Source of the DNA: an uncultured Fretibacterium sp.
GTDB lineage: Bacteria; Synergistota; Synergistia; Synergistales; Aminobacteriaceae
Assembly (NCBI GenBank): GCA_937900285.1
Contig: CALCEM010000014.1
Location: 1 to 22,151, forward strand
Reading direction: 5' to 3'
Length of the DNA stretch: 22,151 nucleotides
Position 1 is the stretch's first letter. Each line of letters starts with the position of its first letter. Shown in pieces: positions 14,738-22,151 of the stretch. The notes below the pieces were generated by a model. That model made no database searches. It had not been told where the DNA came from and saw only the letters and a program-made list of their open reading frames with translations. The position numbers and the translations under genes are program-made.

Positions 14738-15827
14738 ACGACATCAAAAATTATTTTTTATTATTGCGGTTTTAATTGGCATTTTGGTACGTTTTATTTT
14801 TATTTTCAGAGGGCATAATTTTGATTTTGATTCCTTTTGCATAGTTGGGGAGTTGGTATCTCAAGGCAAAAACGTTTACGCAAACACCCCAAGATATAAC
14901 TACGGGCCAATATTTTTTACATTGCTCGGAATGTTTTATAAATTAGCGTCGTATTTTACACATAAAATTATTTTATATAGATTTATGATTGTTGGGACTT
15001 TAACCCTTGCAGATTTAGGCATAACAGAATATATCAGACGTAAAGCAGGAATTTTTTGGGCGATATTATTTTTTATAAATCCTATCTCGTTAATTATTAC
15101 TGGCTATCACAATCAATTTGATAATATAGCGGTCTTATTTGCGTTATATGGATGTTACTGCATTGAAAATACTCAACATGAAAATAATTTTAAATTTCAG
15201 GATTTGGCAGGAATAATATTATTATCGTTGAGCATTATCACTAAACATATTTTATTCATAATGCCGGTATGGATTTTATTAAACCAAAATATAAACCCGC
15301 GTAAAAAAATTTTATATGCATTTGTTCCGCCTGTATTATTTTTGTTAAGTTTTGTTCCGTATTGTTTTGAAGGCTGGCGCGGAATTATCAGACATGTATT
15401 TTTATACAGATCGTTTAATAATTTTCCGTTGTTTGGTATAGGAATGATAAAACATTTTAGTAAATCTTTTTGGTTTTCTTTTTCGTTTCCTTTATTTACG
15501 TTATTCATGTGTGCAGGGGCTTATTTATTCAGGCGCGAAAAAATAGATGAAATTATATTGATTTATTTAACTTGTTTAGTATGTTTTTCGTCTGCTGTAG
15601 CAAATCAGTATTTAGCGATCCCATGTGCAGCGATAGTTATATTATTTAAATTGAAATCTTTAATTTATTTTTTTGTCGGAGGATTTTATTTAATACTCGA
15701 TGGTGCCGGGCTTCATCTCGCAAATTTTTTAGGGATCAGAATATCATCAAATTTATTTTATACGTTATTAACGTGGTGTTTATTGTATTACTTGATTATT
15801 TACACGAAGAATAAATTTTTAAATTAA
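14730..15827 (+). CDS. GT-C family polytopic membrane glycosyltransferase
   Basis: This 365-residue integral membrane protein has roughly ten hydrophobic helices. After the first helix a loop holds FDFDSF (D32, D34), the acidic motif that GT-C enzymes use with polyprenyl-phosphate sugar donors. YNYGP (56-60) and GYHNQFDNIAVLFALYG (125-141) recall the ALG6/PMT/ArnT superfamily. Such enzymes move a sugar from undecaprenyl- or dolichyl-phosphate to a lipid, glycan or protein on the outer face of the membrane. The ATG overlaps the GT2 stop by eight bases, so this gene is coupled to the GT2 that would make its donor. When that gene is out of frame, coupling, and so expression of this one, may also fall. 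The acceptor and sugar are unknown. A strong terminator follows. Confidence 0.8.
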   Translation: MFKRHQKLFFIIAVLIGILVRFIFIFRGHNFDFDSFCIVGELVSQGKNVYANTPRYNYGPIFFTLLGMFYKLASYFTHKIILYRFMIVGTLTLADLGITEYIRRKAGIFWAILFFINPISLIITGYHNQFDNIAVLFALYGCYCIENTQHENNFKFQDLAGIILLSLSIITKHILFIMPVWILLNQNINPRKKILYAFVPPVLFLLSFVPYCFEGWRGIIRHVFLYRSFNNFPLFGIGMIKHFSKSFWFSFSFPLFTLFMCAGAYLFRREKIDEIILIYLTCLVCFSSAVANQYLAIPCAAIVILFKLKSLIYFFVGGFYLILDGAGLHLANFLGIRISSNLFYTLLTWCLLYYLIIYTKNKFLN

Positions 15828-15835
15828 ATAATTGC

Positions 15836-15903
15836 TCCCCTGTTAAAATTTTTTTGCTTAATATTTTTTTATTTAATGGCAGGGGAATTTTTTTATTTTT
15901 TTA
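15836..15903 (+). terminator. rho-independent terminator after the glycan operon
   Basis: TCCCCTG (15836-15842) pairs with CAGGGGA (15880-15886), followed by a long T-rich tract to about 15903. The loop is 37 bases and itself T-rich. Confidence 0.75.
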
Positions 15904-15920
15904 TATTTTATAATTTAATT

Positions 15921-16463
15921 TTATCGCTTGCTCAGGCTGTTAATTATTAATCTCGCTTCAGGTTCGGCCGTATCGCCGTCAAGCCATAATAATAATTTTA
16001 AAAATTCAGTTTTATCATCAAAAATATAAGTCATAGTTTTAAAATTTTTGCCGTCATATTCCTGTATAGCTCTGTACGAAGCATATTTAATCCCGTTAAT
16101 TCTTCCGTCTGTAATAATTTCTGTACAGTTTAAATTTCTGGTGTCGAATTTTAAAAAATCTTCGAGAGATCTGCTTTTATTATTAGTGTTGTCGTTTGCA
16201 TTCTTAGAAATTTGAAATACATCAAAATCTAATAACGTCACATCGCTTTTATAATATTTTACTTGACCCCTCGAACGTTCTTCATCTGTTATTTCTTCTT
16301 CTTTAAAACTCATTGGAACGCTCGCATAATATGACGAAGTTCCGAGCCTTATAATTTTTCGTTTCGTGACATCCTCCGCAAAAAATAAAGCGCAGACCGT
16401 CAAAGCCAGCATTACTAAACCAAATATTATTATTGAAAATTTTTTGTTCTGATCCATGTCCAT
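15921..16463 (-). CDS. hypothetical membrane-anchored protein
   Basis: This 180-residue protein begins with a short charged stretch and a single hydrophobic segment (about residues 9-28, FSIIIFGLVMLALTVCALFF), then a mainly polar domain with SYYASVPMSFKEEE, GINGIKYASYRAIQE-like aromatic strands and DDKTEFLKLLLWLDG. It is probably anchored in the inner membrane with the domain outside. I do not recognise a family; the alternating strands and small size recall PsbP-like or stress-response lipoprotein domains, but this is a guess. The start could be ATG 16463 or ATG 16457, and no clear ribosome site is seen. It lies 13 bases after glpK, so it is probably cotranscribed. Confidence 0.7.
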   Translation of the reverse strand: MDMDQNKKFSIIIFGLVMLALTVCALFFAEDVTKRKIIRLGTSSYYASVPMSFKEEEITDEERSRGQVKYYKSDVTLLDFDVFQISKNANDNTNNKSRSLEDFLKFDTRNLNCTEIITDGRINGIKYASYRAIQEYDGKNFKTMTYIFDDKTEFLKLLLWLDGDTAEPEARLIINSLSKR

Positions 16464-16476
16464 AATTTTTAAAATT

Positions 16477-18006
16477 TTAATTCGTCCAATTTTTGCATTT
16501 TTCTACAGCTTTTTTCCAGCCGTTATAATTTTTTTCGCGATCCTGTTCGGTTGATTCACATTTGAAAATTTTATCAATCGCCCAATTTGCACGTATATCA
16601 CCTTCATCCTTCCAAAATCCAACCGCTAAACCAGCAATATAAGCAACTCCCAGCGCAGTAATTTCGTTTACAACAGGTCTAATTACTTCACTGCCCAAAA
16701 TATTAGCTTGAAGCTGCATCAATAAATTATTTATTACGGCACCGCCATCAACTTTTAAAGCCGTTAATTTTTTGCCGGAATCTTTTTCCATTGCTTCGAT
16801 TACGTCACGAGTCTGATAACAAATGCTCTCAAGAGTCGCCCTGATTAAATGTTCTTTTCTTGTGTAGCGAGTCATTCCCAATATTGATCCCCGTGCAGTC
16901 ATGTCCCAAAACGGCGCAAATAATCCGGAAAACGCAGGAACAAAATAAATCCCTCCAGAATCTTTAACTTTGCTCGCAAAATATTCCGTGTCGGGTGCAG
17001 CGTCAATAATTTTTAAATTATCTCTTAACCATTGGACAGCAGCTCCAGCTATTGCGATCGAACCTTCGAGGGCGTAATAACATTTATTTTTTTCGCGCGA
17101 ATAAAATGCTGTCGTTAATAATCCGTTTTTGGATTGAATCGGCTTGTCTCCGATGTTCATTAACATAAAACAGCCAGTGCCGTAAGTATTTTTTGCTTCG
17201 CCTTCGCTTAAACATGCCTGCCCGAATAATGCCGCTTGTTGGTCTCCTAAATCTCCGGCAATTGGAATTTTTCCGCCGAATGGTCCCGCATCAGTTGTAT
17301 AGCCATAAATATAGCTTGACGGTTTTATTTCGGGTAATATCGATCTTGGAATTTTTAACTCGTTTAACATTTCTTGATCCCATTCGAGATTTTTTATACT
17401 CATGAGTAAAGTTCTTGAAGCGTTCGAGACATCTGTAACATGAACTCCGCCATTTACACCGCCTGTCAAATTCCAAATTAACCAGCTGTCAATATTTCCA
17501 AATAATAATTTACCTGCTTCTGCTTTTTCGCGAGCACCCGGAACGTTATCGAGAATCCAGCGAATTTTTGTCCCGGAAAAATATGGATTAATCAGGAGGC
17601 CAGTAATATTTTTTACTTTTCCTTCGCCCTTATCGTTTTGAGTCCAGCCGGGTTTTTTCTGCCATTCCTCGCAAAAATTTTGAGTTCTGGTGCATTGCCA
17701 AACAATAGCGTTATAAATTGGTTTGCCTGTAAATTTGTCCCATAAAATTGTGGTTTCCCTCTGGTTGGTGATTCCGATTGCTGAAATATTTTCTGATGTA
17801 ATTTGCGCTTTAGACATCACTCCTCTTATAACGTCCTGAGTTCTTGACCAAATTTCCATTGCATCATGTTCGACCCATCCGGGATTTGGGAAAATTTGTT
17901 CATGTTCCATTTGATTAGATGCGATGGGGCGGCCATTTTTAGAAAATAAAATACATCTGGTGCTGGTCGTTCCTTGATCAATCACAGCGACATATTTCGA
18001 TGACAT
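16477..18006 (-). CDS. glpK: glycerol kinase
   Basis: This 509-residue FGGY-family kinase phosphorylates glycerol to sn-glycerol-3-phosphate in the cytoplasm. Seen are the N-terminal phosphate loop DQGTTSTRC (10-18), GITNQRETTILWDKFTGKPIYNAIVWQ with the substrate-binding arginine-glutamate pair (about 80-105), GDLGDQQAALFGQ (about 251-263) and the C-terminal FGGY segment LKVDGGAVINNLLMQLQA. Length is normal. ATG 18006 is preferred to the in-frame ATG at 18045 because AGGAGG lies 10 bases upstream of it and homologues begin at SKYVAVID. No glpF or glycerol-3-phosphate dehydrogenase gene is in the window. The phosphofructokinase gene is divergent, so the two share a 248-base control region. Confidence 0.95.
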   Translation of the reverse strand: MSSKYVAVIDQGTTSTRCILFSKNGRPIASNQMEHEQIFPNPGWVEHDAMEIWSRTQDVIRGVMSKAQITSENISAIGITNQRETTILWDKFTGKPIYNAIVWQCTRTQNFCEEWQKKPGWTQNDKGEGKVKNITGLLINPYFSGTKIRWILDNVPGAREKAEAGKLLFGNIDSWLIWNLTGGVNGGVHVTDVSNASRTLLMSIKNLEWDQEMLNELKIPRSILPEIKPSSYIYGYTTDAGPFGGKIPIAGDLGDQQAALFGQACLSEGEAKNTYGTGCFMLMNIGDKPIQSKNGLLTTAFYSREKNKCYYALEGSIAIAGAAVQWLRDNLKIIDAAPDTEYFASKVKDSGGIYFVPAFSGLFAPFWDMTARGSILGMTRYTRKEHLIRATLESICYQTRDVIEAMEKDSGKKLTALKVDGGAVINNLLMQLQANILGSEVIRPVVNEITALGVAYIAGLAVGFWKDEGDIRANWAIDKIFKCESTEQDREKNYNGWKKAVEKCKNWTN

Positions 18007-18254
18007 AAAAAAATTTCCTCCTGTAAAAAATTTTATACCAGCCATAAAACACCGTATAAAATTAAAAATTGCAGATGAATTATATAATTTATTTTGGATT
18101 TGTTTAATATATTAAAAATTTTCAGGATATTTTATTTTTGCAATTCTATAATTAATTTGCATTAGTTTATTTATCGAATATTATTATATAATTCAACATG
18201 CCTTAATTTTTTTATTTTCAGATTTTTAAATTTTTCAAATGGGAGTGTAAGAAC
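18007..18254. promoter_or_regulatory. divergent control region between glpK and the phosphofructokinase gene
   Basis: 248 bases, strongly A/T-rich, with no coding frame. On the minus strand TATAAT (18079-18084) with TTAAAC 17 bases upstream is a possible glpK promoter. On the plus strand TATAAT occurs at 18147-18152 and 18187-18192, without good -35 partners. The decamer ATTAAAAATT is present at 18061 and 18111, 50 bases apart. AGGAGG for glpK lies at its left edge and GGGAG (18241-18245) for the kinase at its right edge. Confidence 0.4.
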
Positions 18255-19484
18255 TTGAGCGAGAAAGCTAAAATGAAAAACATCGGAATTATAACTTCTG
18301 GTGGAGATTGCGGGGGACTTAACGCCGTTGTTCGCGGAGCTGCTAAAACTGCTTTAATGCGCGGTATGAGAACTTTTATTATTCCAAATGGTTACGCAGG
18401 TCTTTATAATCTTGTTGAATTTGAAAAACTCGTCTGCCTCGACGAAGAACGCACCGATCATGTTAATTCATCATTTGCAGGAAGTGATGCAGGACACAGC
18501 CGCGTAAAAATTTCAAAAATTGCTGATCCCGATAAATATGATCGTATTTTAATGGGTTTACGCAAATTTAATCTTGATGGCCTTTTAATTTCCGGCGGTG
18601 ATGACACTGGAAGCGTTGTAGTAGATTTATCAGAGCACGGAATTCCCTGCGTACATGCTCCCAAAACTATGGATTTAGATTTACAAACTTATTCAGTTGG
18701 CGGAGATTCTGCTATTAATAAAATTGCTAACATAGTCGATGATTTAAAGACGACAGGAACCACTCATAACAGAGTAATGATAATCGAAGTATTTGGACGT
18801 TATGCAGGTCATACGGCTTTCAGGGGCGGAGTAGCAGCTGATGCGGATTGTATTTTAATTCCTGAGATTCCTGTTGATTTTGATGCAGTTTACGCGCATT
18901 TGAAACATTATTATATACGCAGGATTTTAAATTCTGATGTACATTCCGGAACTTATACGATCGTTGTTGCTGAAGGTGTTAAAGGCGAGGACGGAAAACA
19001 TTTTTCAGATGGTGAAGTGCAGGCAAAAGATTCATTCGGGCATCCGAAGTTAGCAGGAGCAGGAGCATATATCCGCAAGAGACTCGAAGACATGATGCGC
19101 GAAGACCCGGAAATTAAACAGTTTATGAAAACTTCCGGCATGTATGTACCTGGAGTATTTGAAATTCCAGAGGTCCGCGAAGTAATTCCGAGTCATATCG
19201 TCCGCAGCGGTTCAACTTCTGCATATGATGTAAGTTTTGGAAAAGAGATCGGATCGGCCGCTGTTATATTACTTGATGAGGGCATCAGCGGAGTAACAGT
19301 CGTAAATGTTTATAATGGCAAAATACGTTACATGCCGACAGCTGAAGCGATTGCGCAGAGATTTGTAAATCTTGAGAGTGTTTCATTTTACGAACAAATG
19401 GACATATGTTTCGGACGTTATCGCCAGCAATATGTGCCAGTACTGGAAGAACAGCACGGAGCAGCCGAAAGAATTTGCGATTAA
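18255..19484 (+). CDS. pfp: phosphofructokinase, PPi-dependent type by sequence
   Basis: This 409-residue phosphofructokinase converts fructose-6-phosphate to fructose-1,6-bisphosphate in glycolysis. Motifs are GIITSGGDCGGLN (11-23), SGGDD (113-117), PKTMDLDL (136-143) with the catalytic Asp140, SVGGDSA (147-153) and EVFGRYAG (178-185). The Asp in GGDD and the Lys in PKT are the two residues that in characterised enzymes mark pyrophosphate as donor (ATP enzymes have GGDG/S and PGT). The N of the usual TIDND is Leu here. PPi use makes the step reversible and saves ATP, as in many anaerobes. The start is TTG 18255 with GGGAG nine bases upstream; an internal ATG at 18273 lacks a ribosome site. 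A bidirectional terminator follows. Confidence 0.88.
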   Translation: MSEKAKMKNIGIITSGGDCGGLNAVVRGAAKTALMRGMRTFIIPNGYAGLYNLVEFEKLVCLDEERTDHVNSSFAGSDAGHSRVKISKIADPDKYDRILMGLRKFNLDGLLISGGDDTGSVVVDLSEHGIPCVHAPKTMDLDLQTYSVGGDSAINKIANIVDDLKTTGTTHNRVMIIEVFGRYAGHTAFRGGVAADADCILIPEIPVDFDAVYAHLKHYYIRRILNSDVHSGTYTIVVAEGVKGEDGKHFSDGEVQAKDSFGHPKLAGAGAYIRKRLEDMMREDPEIKQFMKTSGMYVPGVFEIPEVREVIPSHIVRSGSTSAYDVSFGKEIGSAAVILLDEGISGVTVVNVYNGKIRYMPTAEAIAQRFVNLESVSFYEQMDICFGRYRQQYVPVLEEQHGAAERICD

Positions 19485-19497
19485 TTTAAAAATAAAA

Positions 19498-19533
19498 TCC
19501 CCTCGCGAAAATTTAACGGGGGGAAATTTTTTT
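19498..19533 (+). terminator. bidirectional terminator between phosphofructokinase and SGNH genes
   Basis: TCCCCTCG (19498-19505) pairs with CGGGGGGA (19517-19524), one G-U pair, loop of 11 bases, followed by a T-tract to 19533. The opposite strand also has a T-rich tail, so it could end both convergent transcripts. Confidence 0.8.
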
Positions 19534-19555
19534 ATTTCTTATTTATTTACTTTAT

Positions 19556-20581
19556 TTATTTTTCGAGTTGGGATTTTAAAAATTTTATAAATTCATCAAT
19601 ATTATTTTTATTAATTTTCACTCCGAAGCCTTGTTTATATAATTCAGGATATTTTTTATTATTAAACATTACGTCGATCATTAAATCTCCTACTTCGGCT
19701 TTATAATGGCTGGTTTCAAGATAATTATTATTATCGAGCGTTATATTATTTAGACTGCTGAAATTATAAAATTCCGTTATGTCTGCAAGTCCTTTTAAAA
19801 AATCAAAATACTGCGTTTCAATTGAGGCTCTATAAGTAATTTGATGCATAGGATTTGTAAAAATTATGAGTTCAATATTATTTTTATCGCATAAATTTTT
19901 TATTTCCTGTATGCTGTTGAGCGCCAATTTTAAATTAATATATCCTTTTTTGCCAAATGATTCACCGAGCGAAGGTTTCACTTCATCAGAATCCCATTTA
20001 AATTTTGAAACAGCTCCATATTTCACATTTGAACCGGTTTCATAAAAATTTTTCACGTATAATTCAGATTCTTCATCTTCAAACATGATATGAAACGAAC
20101 CAAATGCTACAGAAGGATTTAAATATAAACGCATGAAATTAAATTTATCGTTCGTGATTTTTTCATAAGGGCATCTCAGCTGTTGAGAGAAATGATCGTG
20201 AAAATCTTCAAGATATGAAAAGCTATCAACACCGATATAAATTTTTTCAGGACTAATATTATTTTTCAAAAAGGTTTTCAAATTTGCTAAATGCTCTGGA
20301 GGTGTTCCGGCTGAATATGTCATGTTATAAAAATTTCCGATATTGATTTTTTTTACATTGAGAGCACCAACACGAGATGAACCAAATATAAACGAGTTAA
20401 ATTTTTTGGGATTATCTAGAATATATTTCATTTTTATATAATTCTTATTCGGTTCGACCCCGTTAGAGCGTATATTTTTAACATGAAAGACGTTGAACGG
20501 ATCAACGATTATTGGAAAGATAGTGTATAAAACTAATATATAAATTAGAAATATTGAACACTTGATTAAAAAATTTTTCAT
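19556..20581 (-). CDS. SGNH-hydrolase-like partner of an MBOAT acyltransferase (AlgJ/PatB/DltD-like)
   Basis: This 341-residue protein has an N-terminal membrane segment (about 4-24) and an extracytoplasmic domain. FGSSRVG (67-73) looks like the block I serine motif of SGNH esterases, DSF is at 119-121, and NYLETSHYKAEVG (286-298) carries the late histidine H292. Proteins of this kind (AlgJ/AlgX, PatB, DltD) take an acyl group delivered through the membrane by an MBOAT protein and place it on a polysaccharide. Its position 14 bases after an MBOAT gene in the same operon is the main support. GAGGCGGTG lies about 8 bases before the ATG. The exact subfamily and substrate (alginate-like glycan, peptidoglycan, teichoic acid or capsule) cannot be told. 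Confidence 0.75.
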   Translation of the reverse strand: MKNFLIKCSIFLIYILVLYTIFPIIVDPFNVFHVKNIRSNGVEPNKNYIKMKYILDNPKKFNSFIFGSSRVGALNVKKINIGNFYNMTYSAGTPPEHLANLKTFLKNNISPEKIYIGVDSFSYLEDFHDHFSQQLRCPYEKITNDKFNFMRLYLNPSVAFGSFHIMFEDEESELYVKNFYETGSNVKYGAVSKFKWDSDEVKPSLGESFGKKGYINLKLALNSIQEIKNLCDKNNIELIIFTNPMHQITYRASIETQYFDFLKGLADITEFYNFSSLNNITLDNNNYLETSHYKAEVGDLMIDVMFNNKKYPELYKQGFGVKINKNNIDEFIKFLKSQLEK

Positions 20582-20595
20582 GAAAATTCACCGCC

Positions 20596-22026
20596 TCAAA
20601 ATTGAAAATACACAAACGCCACTTCATTACTGGCCATAAAAAATAAAATAGCGGTTATAATCCCAAAATAAATTAAATACCTGAATATTAAATATTTATT
20701 CGATGTGATTTTTTTTATAACGTTGTATTTTAATGAAATATAATCATAAATTCCGAGTAATGTCGCGTTGAATAATAATGCTTTTTTGCCACCTAAATTT
20801 ATGCTTTCTATTCCTTCACAATAATAATTTTTTAAATTCGTTATTCCATTAAGAAAATTTTTTGTTATATATATTGCCTCGTTAAAATTATTCGCTCTGA
20901 AAAATATCCATGCCAACGAACAAAATATAAATACGCATAAAATTCTGAAAAATTTATTTATTCCGTTATGTGTTTTATGTTTATCAATGAAAATATTTTC
21001 TAAAATTTGCGCTGTTCCGTGAATACTCCCCCATATTATAAAATTCCAGCTTGCCCCGTGCCATAAACCGCTAATTAAAAACGTTACGAAAATATTTAAA
21101 TTATGTCTGAATTTGTTTACTCTATTGCCCCCTAACGGAATATATAAATAATCTCTGAACCATGTGCTTAAAGAAATATGCCATCTGCTCCAAAATTCCC
21201 GAATACTCGACGAAAAATAAGGACTCTTGAAATTTTCCATTAAATTTATTCCCAACATTTTAGAACACCCTTGCGCTATGTCCGAATATCCAGAAAAGTC
21301 GCAATAAATTTGTATCGTAAACGCAAATATTCCGAATAATAACGCAAATCCATGAAATTTATAAACGTCATTAAAAATTTTATCTGAATATATCGCTAAA
21401 TTGTCCGCTATCACTAATTTTTTAAAAAATCCCCATGTCATGAGCTTTATTCCGTATGCTGTCTGCTCATAATTAAATTTTTTAGCTGACTTAATTTGAG
21501 GCAGTAAATTATTTGTACGTTCGATCGGACCGGCTACTAACTGCGGAAAAAATGAAATAAATGTCGCGTAAATTCCAAAATTTTTTTCAGGCTCAATTTT
21601 ATTTTTATATACGTCTATCACGTAGCCTAAAGTCTGAAACGTATAAAATGAAATTCCAACGGGTAATAATAAATTTAAAGTTATCGGATGCAGTTTTATA
21701 GCGAAAATTTTAAAAATATCATCCAAAATCTGCACGGCAAAATTAAAATATTTAAATACAAACAAAACTCCAAGACATGAAATTAACGCGAATACCAAAA
21801 TAAATTTACGTGCCGGTTTATTTTCAATCTTGTTTAATAAAATTCCAGCTATATACGAAATAAACGTTGTGAATAAAATCAATATAATATATTTCGCGTT
21901 CCAGCTCATGTAAAAATACAAGCTCGAAATTAACAATAACACCCACCTAAATTTATCAGGGATCAACCAATAAATTATAAATACCGCTGGGAAAAATATT
22001 CCAAACTGCCAAGAGTTAAATAACAT
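20596..22026 (-). CDS. MBOAT family membrane-bound O-acyltransferase (AlgI/PatA-like)
   Basis: This 476-residue protein has many membrane helices, starting with LFNSWQFGIFFPAVFIIYWL, the typical AlgI opening. Conserved family segments are LLPVGISFYTFQTLGYVIDVY (about 120-140), FFPQLVAGPIER (159-170), CDFSGYSDIAQG (242-253), REFWSRWHISLSTWFRDYLYIPLGG (276-300) and the active-site SGLWHGASW with H323. It moves acyl groups, usually acetyl, from the cytoplasm across the inner membrane for O-acylation of an extracellular polymer, together with the SGNH-like protein downstream. GGGGG lies about 8 bases before the ATG and TAA immediately precedes it, so the start is firm. It ends in TGA. A pentanucleotide repeat lies about 70 bases upstream of the start. 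Confidence 0.92.
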   Translation of the reverse strand: MLFNSWQFGIFFPAVFIIYWLIPDKFRWVLLLISSLYFYMSWNAKYIILILFTTFISYIAGILLNKIENKPARKFILVFALISCLGVLFVFKYFNFAVQILDDIFKIFAIKLHPITLNLLLPVGISFYTFQTLGYVIDVYKNKIEPEKNFGIYATFISFFPQLVAGPIERTNNLLPQIKSAKKFNYEQTAYGIKLMTWGFFKKLVIADNLAIYSDKIFNDVYKFHGFALLFGIFAFTIQIYCDFSGYSDIAQGCSKMLGINLMENFKSPYFSSSIREFWSRWHISLSTWFRDYLYIPLGGNRVNKFRHNLNIFVTFLISGLWHGASWNFIIWGSIHGTAQILENIFIDKHKTHNGINKFFRILCVFIFCSLAWIFFRANNFNEAIYITKNFLNGITNLKNYYCEGIESINLGGKKALLFNATLLGIYDYISLKYNVIKKITSNKYLIFRYLIYFGIITAILFFMASNEVAFVYFQF

Positions 22027-22151
22027 TTAAAATTCCCCCGGCAGTGCAAGAAGTGCAGAAAAAAAATTATTAAAATAAAAATTTACATAGTTATACGAGA
22101 TGAGATGAGATGAGATGAGATGAGATGATTTAAGCATATTCATTTTATTTT
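22027..22151 (-). promoter_or_regulatory. upstream region of the MBOAT/SGNH operon
   Basis: 125 bases to the window end. It holds the MBOAT ribosome site (GGGGG near the left edge), A/T-rich leader sequence and the GAGAT repeat at 22097-22121. On the minus strand TATGTAAAT and TTTAATAAT between the repeat and the start are possible -10 regions, which would place the repeat at or just above -35; this is weak. Confidence 0.35.
22097..22121. repeat. pentanucleotide tandem repeat, GAGAT x5
   Basis: Five perfect copies of GAGAT run from 22097 to 22121, followed by GATGATT. On the minus strand this is (ATCTC)5, about 70 bases upstream of the MBOAT start, in a noncoding stretch as far as the window shows. 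Its place suits a promoter or 5' leader, so copy-number change could alter transcription. The window ends 30 bases later. Confidence 0.95.

Noticed and set aside
15197..15508. Minus-strand open frame opposite the GT-C gene
   Set aside because: The transmembrane protein on the plus strand explains this stretch; the antisense peptide has no recognisable feature.
18007..18045. glpK start at ATG 18045
   Set aside because: The ribosome site AGGAGG lies downstream of it, ten bases before ATG 18006, where homologues begin.
22097..22121. CRISPR array
   Set aside because: The repeat unit is five bases with no spacers; it is a simple sequence repeat.

Overview
The window is AT-rich bacterial DNA, densely coded on both strands. 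It resembles a low-GC diderm anaerobe. The glutamyl-tRNA synthetase, the PPi-type phosphofructokinase, the long (type 2) GalT and a MetQ with a signal peptide but no lipobox together remind me of Synergistota. That placement rests on recall without a search and is tentative; Negativicutes or Clostridia-like lineages remain possible. Of the 21 genes seen, 19 end in TAA, 2 in TGA and none in TAG. Strong AGGAGG-type ribosome binding sites and TTG starts are common.

Layout: (1) 1-928, the 3' end of an RNase HI-like gene overlapping comF. (2) 1001-4096, copper-exporting ATPase copA followed by larE, closed by a G/C-run hairpin. (3) 4160-6256 on the minus strand, rlmB and gltX abutting exactly. (4) 6533-9029 on the minus strand, galT and a DUF4432 mutarotase-like gene one base apart. 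(5) 9081-9704 on the minus strand, a secreted protein of unknown function whose signal peptide is cut off by one in-frame TAG. (6) 9782-13124 on the plus strand, the methionine ABC importer metN-metI-metQ, with a SAM-dependent methyltransferase gene inserted before metQ and a decayed copy of that gene's 3' end beside it. (7) 13218-15827 on the plus strand, a NodB-type deacetylase, a DPM-like GT2 glycosyltransferase and a GT-C membrane glycosyltransferase. (8) 15921-18006 on the minus strand, glpK and a small membrane-anchored protein. (9) 18255-19484 on the plus strand, a PPi-type phosphofructokinase. (10) 19556-22026 on the minus strand, an MBOAT O-acyltransferase and its SGNH-like partner.

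The most interesting part is the envelope-glycan material in the last 9 kb. The GT2 gene begins with a 7-base tandem repeat (GGACTCA x3 plus 4 bases) lying between its start codons and its first conserved motif. At the copy number present here both upstream start codons are out of frame with the enzyme. One more copy would put the well-spaced TTG in frame, and one fewer would put the ATG in frame. This looks like a slipped-strand phase switch set OFF, in a three-gene set (deacetylase, polyprenyl-phosphate sugar synthase, GT-C transferase) whose logic resembles ArnD/ArnC/ArnT. A second non-triplet repeat, five copies of GAGAT, lies about 70 bases upstream of the MBOAT/SGNH acylation pair. The region may therefore hold two independently variable surface-glycan modifications.

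The rest is central metabolism: galactose and glycerol entry, PPi-linked glycolysis, methionine uptake, copper export, tRNA charging and rRNA methylation. I see no tRNA, rRNA, CRISPR array, insertion sequence or phage gene.
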